33,994 bases of DNA from Clostridiales bacterium (GTDB lineage: Bacteria > Bacillota > Clostridia > Lachnospirales > Lachnospiraceae): NCBI GenBank assembly GCA_019423795.1, contig JAHZAT010000025.1:1-33994 (forward strand). Direction: 5' to 3'. The notes under the pieces were generated by a model. That model ran no database searches and was not told the origin of the DNA. It was given only the letters and a program-made list of their open reading frames with translations. The translations under genes were made by a program, and so were the position numbers. Below are positions 25,204 through 33,571 of the stretch, one piece after another. Position 1 is the first letter of the stretch, and each line of letters opens with the position of its first letter.

Positions 25204-27210
25204 TTATTTTTCACTTTTTTCTTGATAAACATACTCATTTGAGCTGCTTAATACTTTTGGTGTCTTACTTACAATGCTTACTTTAAATGTATCTCCATTC
25301 TTAAGATCCTTCTTCGAAACCTCCAGAAGATGTTCATTATGATACGTTGTATTGATCTTCACATCGCCAACATAAACCTGACAGAAGTTCGTAAAATTAT
25401 TTCCTACAATAAAAACACTGTCCTTTGTCTCATATGCCTTAGTCACAGTAAGTGGACGGATTCCAAATTTAAGATTTGTCGCCTTGTATGGATTCTGCTG
25501 GTTCCATACATACTGTTTGCCATATAGCATATCATATTGAAGATTCTTCATATCTTTCTGATAATTCTTTGTTCCTTTTCTTGTCTGATGAAAACTATTC
25601 ATGATTCCTGTATGAATATTACACTTATTAAGAACTTCTGATCCAAGATCATATGCCTCGATCGTTCCATCCTGTTTCTTTAGTCCAATATTATCCCACA
25701 TAAAATAACTTGTCTGGTATTTGTTTCCATATGTCAGATCCTCATCTTCAATATCCAGACTTGGCAGATGATCACCATACATGCAAAGAATTGTTGGTTC
25801 ACCACGTTTTTCTAATGCTTTAACCATTCTTCCGACAAACTGATCCATCTGATAGACCTGGTTGACATAATACGTGTATTTATTCTTTAGAGCTTCATCT
25901 TTGATACCTTCAACTTTGATCTCTGGATTCTCAATGATCTGAGTTGTTGGATAATCTCCATGTCCCTGTACAGAAATACAATAAACATAATCCTGATTCT
26001 TTGTAGAATTCAGACTGTCCATGATATATCCTGTAAGGATTCCATCCTTCGCCCATCCATTTTCCGTCCATTTCCTGATATTCATACTTTCCTTCGTTGT
26101 AAATGTATCAAATCCAAGTTGTGAAAACACAAGATCTCTATCATAAAATGAAGCACTATTATCATGGATCGCATGGGCTTTATATCCATATTGCTTTAAT
26201 ACAGTTGCCATACTCTCTGTCGTAGTATCTTGAAGCACTGTCTTATAAGGATATTCTGCCGCTCCAAAATGATCCAGATTCATTCCCGTGATCAGTTCAA
26301 ATTCTGAATTCGCTGTTCCCGCCCCATAAGAAGGCATAGACAATTGCCCAGAAGAATACTGTTTCATATATTTATGAAAATTCTCCAATGGATCTTTATT
26401 AAATTTCAATCCTTTTACTTGCGTTACATCAAAATGTGATTCAAGCTGTACAAAAATAATATTTGGCTTCTTCACTTTCTCTTTCTTTATCTTGACAACA
26501 CTTTTTTTCGTGCGCTCTTCAATCTGTTCAATCTTCTTCTCTGAATAGTTCGATGGCTTGTCGATTCCATTCTTCAAAGCTGTAATGCAAAAACAGTATG
26601 CTGTTCCATAATCACTGAATGCAATTCTTATATTATGAATCTCCTCTGTCAGCATACCACTCTTAAATCCATACGATGTTACTCCTGCAAATGCTGCCAC
26701 GATCACTGCCACTTTCACAAATCCAATCTTACGATTTAACTGTTCTTCCATTGGAAGATACATATATGCTACAACAAGCAACACCAGTGCGATCAAAATT
26801 AATGCTCCGATTGCCCCGATCTCCAGAGGAGTAAAATAATTATTCATAACCGGAAGCACAGATTTCATCAATGTAATATCAACATAAGTAAATGGCGTAT
26901 TTCGTGAACTTAGCATCATAAAATTCACAATCCCAACAACACTCCATAACAATGTCACTATAATATAGGTAAAAAGTCGTCTCTTAGTGATCAATGTCAC
27001 AGAATATGTCAAAAATATAATAAAAATGCTGTAAAGGAACATCTTGGTCCGTTCATTCACAAACCCAACCGCACTTAGATCAAATGTCTGACGACCTAAA
27101 ACTTCCAGTAAAAATGCCAGAACAACCGATAATACAAGATTACATATAATCGGATGTCTGTGAAGTTTTTCCACGATCACTTTCCCTGTATTCTTAAAAA
27201 AAGTTTTCAT
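25204..27210 (-). CDS. LTA synthase family membrane sulfatase with extra C-terminal beta domain
   Basis: A 668-residue LtaS-like protein. It has about five N-terminal TM helices (about 19-41, 56-78, 80-102, 128-151, 161-182) and an outer sulfatase-like domain starting near 245. Catalytic elements: F-V-Q-L-E-S (Glu), G-A-G-T-A-N-S-E with the nucleophilic Thr near residue 299 (the same position as in S. aureus LtaS), V-Q-G-H-G-D-Y and Y-G-D-H. A final beta-rich region of about 100 residues (after about 570) resembles an IPT/TIG-type immunoglobulin fold. It lacks the N-terminal ectodomain of the other two LtaS-like proteins here. Likely polymerises glycerol phosphate at the cell surface; monocistronic, with its own extended -10 promoter. 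Confidence 0.88.
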   Translation of the reverse strand: MKTFFKNTGKVIVEKLHRHPIICNLVLSVVLAFLLEVLGRQTFDLSAVGFVNERTKMFLYSIFIIFLTYSVTLITKRRLFTYIIVTLLWSVVGIVNFMMLSSRNTPFTYVDITLMKSVLPVMNNYFTPLEIGAIGALILIALVLLVVAYMYLPMEEQLNRKIGFVKVAVIVAAFAGVTSYGFKSGMLTEEIHNIRIAFSDYGTAYCFCITALKNGIDKPSNYSEKKIEQIEERTKKSVVKIKKEKVKKPNIIFVQLESHFDVTQVKGLKFNKDPLENFHKYMKQYSSGQLSMPSYGAGTANSEFELITGMNLDHFGAAEYPYKTVLQDTTTESMATVLKQYGYKAHAIHDNSASFYDRDLVFSQLGFDTFTTKESMNIRKWTENGWAKDGILTGYIMDSLNSTKNQDYVYCISVQGHGDYPTTQIIENPEIKVEGIKDEALKNKYTYYVNQVYQMDQFVGRMVKALEKRGEPTILCMYGDHLPSLDIEDEDLTYGNKYQTSYFMWDNIGLKKQDGTIEAYDLGSEVLNKCNIHTGIMNSFHQTRKGTKNYQKDMKNLQYDMLYGKQYVWNQQNPYKATNLKFGIRPLTVTKAYETKDSVFIVGNNFTNFCQVYVGDVKINTTYHNEHLLEVSKKDLKNGDTFKVSIVSKTPKVLSSSNEYVYQEKSEK

Positions 27211-27244
27211 TCTTTTCTCCTTTATCTTCTTTTGCTGTCATAGT

Positions 27245-27253
27245 ATTATACCA
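27245..27253 (-). promoter_or_regulatory. Candidate extended -10 element for the third LTA synthase gene
   Basis: TGG-TATAAT on the minus strand (the hexamer at 27250-27245) lies about 35 bases before the ATG, which is preceded by AAAGGAG. No good -35 box is visible 17-18 bases upstream, as is common for extended -10 promoters. Confidence 0.5.
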
Positions 27254-27355
27254 TTCATGTTCTAAAGTATCTAGTTTTAACTTCTTAAAACTTTATTAAA
27301 ATATGACTTTTTCTTCCGTAACTTATTAACATTTTATTAAATATACGATTCTTAT

Positions 27356-27384
27356 TTGACTTCATTTTATTTCCGTGTTAGAAT
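27356..27384 (+). promoter_or_regulatory. Sigma-A promoter of glmS
   Basis: TTGACT (27356-27361), a 17-base spacer and TAGAAT (27379-27384) give a near-consensus promoter. Transcription would start near 27391, about 68 bases before the glmS ribozyme cleavage site. Confidence 0.8.
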
Positions 27385-27451
27385 CACTAACGTTGAAAAG
27401 CTTTGGGTTTTGAGTATTTTCTTCAAATAAAATGAAAGGAGTTTTTAAACA

Positions 27452-27626
27452 TATCGAAGCGCCATGCACCTTTCTGATACGGAAACAGACATACTCTTGT
27501 CTGATAGGAAGGTTAACGAGGAGGAAAGTTATCGAGATATTCGGCGGATGCTTTCCCGCAGCTCCAGACTACGTGATATACTGAGTAAAACCATGAGTGA
27601 TCATGAAACAGAGGCAGTATAATCTG
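27452..27626 (+). promoter_or_regulatory. glmS ribozyme (glucosamine-6-phosphate-activated riboswitch)
   Basis: The 5' part has the cleavage context A-A|GCGCC (cut expected between 27458 and 27459). The conserved core is present: GAGGAGGAAAGTTATCG at 27519-27535, then ATTCGGCGGATGC at 27539-27551 and TTTCCCGC, matching the P2/P2.1 pseudoknot core of known glmS ribozymes. P3/P4-like pairing follows to about 27626. When glucosamine-6-phosphate is abundant the RNA cuts itself and the downstream mRNA is destroyed, giving feedback on glmS. The left boundary before the cleavage site is variable in this family; the exact end is approximate. Confidence 0.93.
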
Positions 27627-27738
27627 GACAAAACCGCATATGATGTTAGAAAAAAGAAAATCGAAGATCTATTTGGAAGTTTTTTACATATCTGTACTTC
27701 CTCTTATTTCTTTGTGCAAATTTAAGGAGATTTATATT

Positions 27739-29559
27739 ATGTGTGGAATTATTGGATTTACTGGAAACTTACAGGCACCTGGAATCTTAGTTGATGGATT
27801 ACAGCAGTTAGAATATCGTGGATATGACAGTGCCGGAATCGCAGTAAACAACGGATCTGAAACTCAGATCGTAAAAACAACTGGTAAAGTTGCAACTCTT
27901 CGTGAAAAAGTTGCTGCTACTGCTGGTCTTGAAGGAACATGTGGTATCGGACATACACGTTGGGCAACACATGGTGGTGTTACAGAAGTCAACGCTCATC
28001 CTCATGTATCTGGAAACGTAACATTGATCCATAACGGAATCATCGAAAACTACAAAGAATTAGCTGCTTCTTTAAAAACAAAAGGATATACAGCGATTTC
28101 TGAAACAGATACTGAAGTTGCAGCAATGTTAATCGATTCTTTATATGATGGTGATCCATTTGCAGCATTAAAAGAAGCTGACAAGGTTTTAGAAGGAGCT
28201 TATGGTTTCTGCGTAATGTTTAAGGATCATCCAGGGGAAATCTACTGCATGAGAAATGCAAGTCCTCTAGTAGCATCTCATACAGAAGATGGATCTTTCA
28301 TCGCTTCTGATATGGTTGCATTATTAAAATATACAAAAGACTATTTCGTTGTACCTGAAGAACACATCGTTGTTATGAAAGGTGACAGCATTACATTATA
28401 TACAATGGACGGTGAAGTTGAAGAACCTAAGATGCTTCACGTTGACTGGGATACAACAGCAGCTCAGAAAGGTGGATATGATTTCTTTATGCAGAAAGAG
28501 ATCTATGATCAGCCAGAAGCTCTTCATAACACGATCATGCCTCGTATCCATAACAACCGTGCAGATTTTACAGCAGATAATATCTCTGATGATATCTTTA
28601 AAGGTGTAAATCGTGTAATCGTAACAGCTTGTGGTACTGCATGGCATGCAGGACTGATCGGAAGACATCTGATCGAAGCTATGATCCGTATTCCTGTAAC
28701 TGTTGAATTAGCTTCTGAATTCCGTTATATGAATCCAATCTTAGATGAACATACTTTAGTTGTTGTTATCACGCAGTCTGGAGAAACAGCAGATTCTCTT
28801 GCAGCACTTCGTCTTGCAAATGAACGTGGAGCAAAAACAATCTCTATCGTTAACGTAAAAGGATCTAGTATCGCTCGTGAAAGTGATTATGTATTATATA
28901 CACATGCCGGTCCTGAGATTGCTGTTGCAAGTACAAAAGCTTTCTCTGTACAGTGTGCAGGTATGTATCTGATCGCATTAAAACTTGCTGAAGTTAACAA
29001 CTTAATGACAGACGAACAGATGAAAGATTTCTGTGCGAAGTTTGAGCAGGCGATTGGAACGATCGAAGATGTATTAAAGATGGATGATTACATCAAAGGA
29101 ATCGCTGAGAAAATCAAAGATACTTTCTCTGCTTTCTATCTTGGAAGAGGTTTAGATTACGGTATTGCTTGTGAAGCTTGCTTAAAGTTAAAAGAGATCT
29201 CTTATGTAAATGCTGAAGCTTACTGCGCAGGGGAATTAAAACACGGAACGATCTCTCTGATCACAGAAGGAGTTCCTGTAATTGCGATCGCTACACAGGA
29301 AAATGTATTACCTAAATTAATGGCAAACGTTGAGGAAGTAAAAGCTCGTGGAGCTCACGTTATTGTTGTAACAGATAAAGATATGACAAATTATGAAGGA
29401 ATCTATGATGATTTAATTCAGGTTCCTGCTACAGATGATTTATTTGCAACATTCCCTTCTACTGTTGCATTACAGTTACTTGCTTATCATGTAACACTGT
29501 TTAGAGGATATGATGCTGACCAGCCAAGAAACCTGGCTAAATCTGTAACTGTTGAATAG
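27739..29559 (+). CDS. glmS: Glutamine--fructose-6-phosphate aminotransferase (isomerizing)
   Basis: A 606-residue enzyme that makes glucosamine-6-phosphate from fructose-6-phosphate and glutamine, the entry to peptidoglycan precursors. The N-terminal glutaminase needs Cys as first residue after Met, and M-C-G-I-I-G-F is found at the ATG 27739; the frame is open to 27640 but that extension would block catalysis. R-G-Y-D-S-A-G, H-T-R-W-A-T-H-G and A-H-P-H follow. Two SIS domains show T-A-C-G-T-A-W-H and S-Q-S-G-E-T-A-D, and the C-terminus P-R-N-L-A-K-S-V-T-V-E is canonical. The ribosome binding site is AAGGAGA; expression is controlled by the glmS ribozyme upstream. Confidence 0.98.
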   Translation: MCGIIGFTGNLQAPGILVDGLQQLEYRGYDSAGIAVNNGSETQIVKTTGKVATLREKVAATAGLEGTCGIGHTRWATHGGVTEVNAHPHVSGNVTLIHNGIIENYKELAASLKTKGYTAISETDTEVAAMLIDSLYDGDPFAALKEADKVLEGAYGFCVMFKDHPGEIYCMRNASPLVASHTEDGSFIASDMVALLKYTKDYFVVPEEHIVVMKGDSITLYTMDGEVEEPKMLHVDWDTTAAQKGGYDFFMQKEIYDQPEALHNTIMPRIHNNRADFTADNISDDIFKGVNRVIVTACGTAWHAGLIGRHLIEAMIRIPVTVELASEFRYMNPILDEHTLVVVITQSGETADSLAALRLANERGAKTISIVNVKGSSIARESDYVLYTHAGPEIAVASTKAFSVQCAGMYLIALKLAEVNNLMTDEQMKDFCAKFEQAIGTIEDVLKMDDYIKGIAEKIKDTFSAFYLGRGLDYGIACEACLKLKEISYVNAEAYCAGELKHGTISLITEGVPVIAIATQENVLPKLMANVEEVKARGAHVIVVTDKDMTNYEGIYDDLIQVPATDDLFATFPSTVALQLLAYHVTLFRGYDADQPRNLAKSVTVE

Positions 29560-29566
29560 GCATTGA

Positions 29567-29677
29567 GCACTTAATGAATCCGAGCCGTCAGGCGACAGAT
29601 GAATTTAGTGCGAAAGCCCGTCCCGAACCTTAGTGAGTCCGAGCCAAAGGCGACAGACGAACTTAGTTGAGTGGACG
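29567..29677 (+). repeat. Tandem pair of covarying imperfect hairpins after glmS
   Basis: Unit 1 (29567-29611) and unit 2 (29629-29666) share the same irregular stem: a T-T mismatch, a three-base-pair helix, a GA/GA tandem mismatch, another three-base-pair helix, an inner CGA/GACA internal loop, a GCC/GGC helix and a variable loop (GTCA or AAA). Between the units, A-T pairs in two helices change to G-C on both sides, so the pairing is preserved. Unit 2 is further enclosed by CGTCC (29619-29623) and GGACG (29673-29677). It lies between the glmS stop and its terminator, so it should be part of the glmS 3' UTR. Function unknown. Confidence 0.7.
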
Positions 29678-29729
29678 TCTAAAACATACGAAAGACTAAA
29701 TCGACAGAACAAAGAAACTTATATAAAGC

Positions 29730-29776
29730 AAAGATGCGAAAGAACTTAATCCATTCTTTCGCATCTTTTATTTTTT
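29730..29776. terminator. Strong intrinsic terminator after glmS, probably bidirectional
   Basis: AAAGATGCGAAAGAA (29730-29744) and TTCTTTCGCATCTTT (29754-29768) form a perfect 15-base-pair stem with a nine-base loop. T-rich sequence follows on the plus strand, and the A-run flank suggests it can also end the convergent minus-strand transcript from 29785. Confidence 0.88.
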
Positions 29777-29784
29777 AAATTTCT

Positions 29785-30246
29785 TTATTTATCTACCACT
29801 TCTTTATTTTCTTTCCTATCAAAATAAATATCTATCAAATTCCCAAATATTTTAATCACCAATGTTACCATAAAGACATCTATAATTTCCGCCAAAAAAA
29901 CCAATACCATATATTGATTAAACCTTCCACTTAAAACAGATACATAAATCCAAAATGAAATCACTACCATTACAAGCATAACAATACACTGTAAGATTTT
30001 TTTACTGATTTTTCTTTCATTTGCTTTTTTTATTTTACATTTCTTATCTATAAATATTATTACTATCCACAGAATAATCCAAACAATACTCCATATTCCA
30101 AATTGTTTAAAAAAATTGTTCGGGAAAAACATTCCCATTTCAGCACTTTTCATATACCTCAAACACATTTTTATAAAATACCCAATTCCAGCCACTGGCA
30201 TCAATAATATTACTATTAACACTATTAGTTTCTTTTTATCTCTCAA
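29785..30246 (-). CDS. Uncharacterised four-TM membrane protein
   Basis: A 153-residue protein with four hydrophobic segments (about 6-27, 48-67, 86-108, 113-136), short charged loops and a charged C-terminal tail; no family is recognised. The start is a TTG at 30246, with AAGGAG seven bases upstream; the ATG that follows this site in another frame encodes only two codons. It lies 41 bases after the RCC1-repeat gene on the same strand and is AT-rich like its neighbours. A role as a partner or immunity-like protein of the upstream gene would be speculation. Confidence 0.65.
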   Translation of the reverse strand: MRDKKKLIVLIVILLMPVAGIGYFIKMCLRYMKSAEMGMFFPNNFFKQFGIWSIVWIILWIVIIFIDKKCKIKKANERKISKKILQCIVMLVMVVISFWIYVSVLSGRFNQYMVLVFLAEIIDVFMVTLVIKIFGNLIDIYFDRKENKEVVDK

Positions 30247-30287
30247 AACATTTCTCCTTAAATTAAAAATTAATCTTCAAATAACTA

Positions 30288-31259
30288 TTATTTTGATATC
30301 ATCACAAATCTAGTACTAACTTTCTTTCCAGATTCTGATCTTTCATTTCCAAATCCTATTCCTGTTGCCCATTTACTTCCATCCATTCTGGTAACAATAA
30401 TTCCCCCACTTCCCATATGAACAGCTGCTACATCTTTCATTACTTTTTTAGGTTTAAACCAACATTCTTTATCAGAATCTCCAAAATACCAACCATCTTT
30501 CTTTCCATTTCCCAATTGTCCATATGTATTATCTCCCCACAAATATAAATCATTTTTTTCTGTAATCACTGCCATATTATATCCACCTGCTACAATATAT
30601 TTTACATTTTCAAATATTTTCTTAGGTTTACAGGAAATCAAATCTGTATTTTTATCATATCCTAACATTCCACCTGCATTACTCCCCCATGTCCATACAG
30701 AACGATCTTTTTTCATAGCAATCACTGCCCCACCTTCATTGATTGAAGCATAAATAATATTTTTCATAATAAAAACAGGTTGACGAAAAACTGCTGTACT
30801 TACATTATTTCTTTTATCTTCTGGCATTTTAATCTGAAATTCTTCATGACTATTCCAGCCCATTCCATATAGTCTGTTTTTATGATCAAGATACAGCAAA
30901 CTTCCTCTTCCTCCAAAACTTATATGTTTTACATTATACGCAATCGTATCTTCCATCACATGTCCATATTTTTTCAGTGGATACCCATATTCATCAATTA
31001 ATGTTCCATACAATTTCCCATTCTTTTTAATTTGGTACTCGTACGGCATTTCTTTGATTCCAGAAGAGCAAAGAATCTTTTTATTATAATGATCTTCTAA
31101 TTTATAGGATAGATATTTTAGTTTTTTGTATCTTACCGGTTTTTTATAATCTTTTTGTATCATTGCACCTGATTTAAACAATCCAACAATTCCAAGAACT
31201 ACTATGATACTAATCACTGTCACAATGAATACAATCCTCTTTCTCTTACTTTGTCTCAT
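30288..31259 (-). CDS. RCC1-repeat protein with N-terminal membrane anchor
   Basis: A 323-residue protein with a basic N-terminus, one TM or uncleaved signal segment (about 9-30) and an extracellular part built of RCC1-type beta-propeller blades. The clearest repeats are V-W-T-W-G-S-N-A-G-G-M-L-G and L-Y-L-W-G-D-N-T-Y-G-Q-L-G, each about 50-60 residues apart, with a weaker third (L-Y-G-M-G-W-N) before them. Such repeats in Firmicutes often occur in surface proteins and mediate protein binding; the partner is unknown. The frame is open to a start at 31337; GAGG about ten bases upstream supports the ATG at 31259, with 31280 as an alternative. Divergent from the sensor kinase gene. Confidence 0.75.
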   Translation of the reverse strand: MRQSKRKRIVFIVTVISIIVVLGIVGLFKSGAMIQKDYKKPVRYKKLKYLSYKLEDHYNKKILCSSGIKEMPYEYQIKKNGKLYGTLIDEYGYPLKKYGHVMEDTIAYNVKHISFGGRGSLLYLDHKNRLYGMGWNSHEEFQIKMPEDKRNNVSTAVFRQPVFIMKNIIYASINEGGAVIAMKKDRSVWTWGSNAGGMLGYDKNTDLISCKPKKIFENVKYIVAGGYNMAVITEKNDLYLWGDNTYGQLGNGKKDGWYFGDSDKECWFKPKKVMKDVAAVHMGSGGIIVTRMDGSKWATGIGFGNERSESGKKVSTRFVMISK

Positions 31260-31375
31260 CTTGCTTTTTCCTCTTTTCATATGTTTTCTCTTACATAATA
31301 CCATCTTTTTCTGCAAATAAAAATCTAGCCTGCACATTTAGTCGTTTTTTATGCCTAAATGGTTATACTAGAGTC

Positions 31376-31403
31376 TTTACAAAATATAATTTTTTAGTAA
31401 AAT
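31376..31403 (+). promoter_or_regulatory. Possible promoter for the sensor kinase gene
   Basis: TTTACA (31376-31381), a 16-base spacer and TAAAAT (31398-31403) lie about 38 bases before the ATG at 31441. The surrounding DNA is so AT-rich that chance matches are likely. I see no clear pair of LytTR-type direct repeats. Confidence 0.35.
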
Positions 31404-31440
31404 ATATCTTTAGAGAAAATTTATAACAGGAGATTAACTT

Positions 31441-32751
31441 ATGACACTTACTATACTACTAACCATTCTTGGAACCTCTATTGATACGCTTTTATTATGC
31501 TATTGTACAAAATATTTTGATTTTCGATATTCTTACATAAAATCAGGTATTATTTACACATTATGGGGACTTTCTATTATTGTTTTAAATTTACTTTCTT
31601 GCCCATTTATTTTTAAATTAGTCTATGAACTGATTTCAATCGTACTTTTAAATCGTTTCTTATATTTGGATTTCCACTTGAAATCTACTTTAAAAATGAT
31701 CGCTGTATTTTATATTGTTTTATGTTTGTGTGAATTATTAACTGTTGGAATTTGTTTTAGTGTTTTATATTGCACTTCTTTATCTGATATTTTTAATAAC
31801 CAAGTTCTTTCACTTGAAATGATCATTTTTTCAAAAATTTTATCCTTCTTATTGTTACATTTTGTTTTTTATTACAAACCAAATGATCTGGAAGTTTCAT
31901 TTACTATGATAGAAAGCATTCTTTATTTTCTTCCGATCATCACATGCTTACTTCTCATTTTAGGTATTATATACTTGTTGAAAATTTCTAATATTTCCTC
32001 ACAATATCATGAAGTCTTTTTATGGATCTCTATTGTGTTAATGATTACTTCTTTTTGTCATTTTATATTATTTCACTTATACCTTTCTAAAAAGGCCGAG
32101 GAAACTTATATTAATTTTGTAAAATCACAAGAAGAAAAAACTTTTTATTATTATCAACAAAAACAAAAGGACATTGAAGATTTAAATATTATACGTCATG
32201 ATCTTAAAAATCAGCTTTTAGCCTTAAAGTCACAGCCAGCAGAAAGCAATCAATACACCCAACATATTGATTCCTTACTAAATGATCTTTCAAAATCTTC
32301 CTATGCTGTACACACAGGAAATCCTTTTATTGATGTTTTAATTTCCGAAAAATTAAAGCTGATCAAAGAACAACACATCTCTTGCAAAATAAACGTGGAA
32401 TTAGAGAATATTCATTTTATTCGTAATATAGAGTTATGTTCTTTACTTGGTAATTTGTTAGATAATTGTATTGAAGCTACCCAGTGTTGTGATAATAACA
32501 AAAGTATTACTTTTCACTGTAATACGACACAAAATCATTTGTGTATTCATGCATCCAATACATATAACAAAAAATTAAAGCATAAAAACGGAACCTTCAT
32601 AACTACGAAAAAAGATTCTGCTATGCATGGTTTTGGAACCATTTCGATCAAAAAAATCGTTTCCAAATATAACGGAAATATCTCTTTTTCTTCTAGTGTT
32701 GAAGAATTTGTTGTAAATATTTCCATACCAATTCCACAAAACTTAAATTAA
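31441..32751 (+). CDS. AgrC/ComD-like GHKL sensor histidine kinase
   Basis: A 436-residue sensor kinase. The first about 215 residues are six to seven hydrophobic helices with short loops and no large extracellular domain, as in peptide-sensing AgrC/ComD (HPK10) kinases. A linker helix leads to the phospho-acceptor H-box I-I-R-H-D-L-K-N-Q-L, then a GHKL ATPase domain with N-box L-G-N-L-L-D-N-C-I-E-A and G-box H-G-F-G. AGGAG precedes the ATG; the response regulator gene starts 33 bases later. Likely autophosphorylates in response to a peptide or surface signal and phosphorylates the regulator. No agrB or agrD gene is visible in the window. Confidence 0.9.
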   Translation: MTLTILLTILGTSIDTLLLCYCTKYFDFRYSYIKSGIIYTLWGLSIIVLNLLSCPFIFKLVYELISIVLLNRFLYLDFHLKSTLKMIAVFYIVLCLCELLTVGICFSVLYCTSLSDIFNNQVLSLEMIIFSKILSFLLLHFVFYYKPNDLEVSFTMIESILYFLPIITCLLLILGIIYLLKISNISSQYHEVFLWISIVLMITSFCHFILFHLYLSKKAEETYINFVKSQEEKTFYYYQQKQKDIEDLNIIRHDLKNQLLALKSQPAESNQYTQHIDSLLNDLSKSSYAVHTGNPFIDVLISEKLKLIKEQHISCKINVELENIHFIRNIELCSLLGNLLDNCIEATQCCDNNKSITFHCNTTQNHLCIHASNTYNKKLKHKNGTFITTKKDSAMHGFGTISIKKIVSKYNGNISFSSSVEEFVVNISIPIPQNLN

Positions 32752-32784
32752 AATATTATTTATTATATAAGGAAGGGGAACATT

Positions 32785-33501
32785 ATGAAAATCTGTATTT
32801 GTGATGATGAAAAAGACTTTATTCACAATTTTCAATTGCTTTTAGAACAGTACTTTAAAAAACGTAAAACTATCCATCATTTTAACTTCTTTGAAAATGA
32901 AGAGGATCTGCTATCTTATCTTGATTCTCAAAATGATATTGATATCTTATTTTTAGATATCAAATTTCAAACATATAGCGGAATAGAAATTGCTGAAAAA
33001 ATACGAGCTATCAATCCATCCGTAATTTTAATCTTTTTGACTGCTTTTCCAGAATATGCTTTGTCTGGTTATAAAGTAAAAGCTTTTGATTATCTTGTAA
33101 AACCACTTTCATATACTCAACTAGAAAATGTTTTGGACCGAGCTATTTCAGAACTAACATCTAATAAAAATAATTTTTTAGTTGTGAAAGATTCTGGTAA
33201 TATCTTCAAAATTAAATTTTCTGAAATTGTATACATAGAAACCTATAACCGAAATATTTTATTTCATTTAACATCTAGATCTGAAATCACAGGACATGAA
33301 TCTTTAAAAACATACGAAACTAAACTTGATAAACGTTTTTATCGCTGTCATACAGGTTATATTGTTAATATGGCATATGTAACTTCTATACAAAAAGATT
33401 GTGCTGTATTAAATTTGAATATCACCATTCCAGTCAGTCGATATAAAAAGAAAAAGTTTCAAATGTTATTTACTGATTTTTTGTGTAATTCTATTTTTTA
33501 A
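32785..33501 (+). CDS. AgrA-like LytTR response regulator
   Basis: A 238-residue regulator, the same length as S. aureus AgrA. The receiver domain has the acidic pair D7-D8, the phosphorylation site D58 in L-F-L-D-I-K, and the K of D-Y-L-V-K-P. The C-terminal LytTR DNA-binding domain (about 130-238) shows Y-I-E-T-Y-N-R-N, then R-C-H-T-G-Y-I-V-N and the terminal V-S-R-Y-K-K-K-K-F. A GGAAGGGG site precedes the ATG. The stop codon TAA (33499-33501) meets the end of a group II intron, whose last base may supply the final A; the protein itself looks complete. Confidence 0.9.
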   Translation: MKICICDDEKDFIHNFQLLLEQYFKKRKTIHHFNFFENEEDLLSYLDSQNDIDILFLDIKFQTYSGIEIAEKIRAINPSVILIFLTAFPEYALSGYKVKAFDYLVKPLSYTQLENVLDRAISELTSNKNNFLVVKDSGNIFKIKFSEIVYIETYNRNILFHLTSRSEITGHESLKTYETKLDKRFYRCHTGYIVNMAYVTSIQKDCAVLNLNITIPVSRYKKKKFQMLFTDFLCNSIF

Positions 33502-33571
33502 TCGAGTAGGAGGCGGTGACTAACCGCCGTCCTCTCACAGCACCGTACGTACCGTTCGGTATACGGCGCTT
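33501..33571 (-). ncRNA. Group II intron domains V and VI
   Basis: Domain V (33570 down to 33539) starts with the catalytic AGC triad, pairs AGCGCCGTA with TACGGTGCT, has the standard two-base CG bulge, then TACC/GGTA and a GAAC loop. Domain VI follows with the hairpin GGCGGT/ACCGCC and a lower stem AGGA/TCCT plus GAG/CTC, leaving one bulged A at 33507, seven bases from the 3' end, the expected branch point. The reverse transcriptase stop codon adjoins domain V. Confidence 0.88.

Noticed and set aside
27640..27738. Upstream extension of glmS by 33 codons
   Set aside because: GlmS needs cysteine directly after the initiator Met; M-C-G-I-I at 27739 with AAGGAGA upstream is the real start, and the extension follows the ribozyme.
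31338..31440. A possible AgrD-like peptide gene in the gap before the sensor kinase
   Set aside because: The gap holds no start with ribosome binding site followed by a short Cys-containing peptide frame on either strand.
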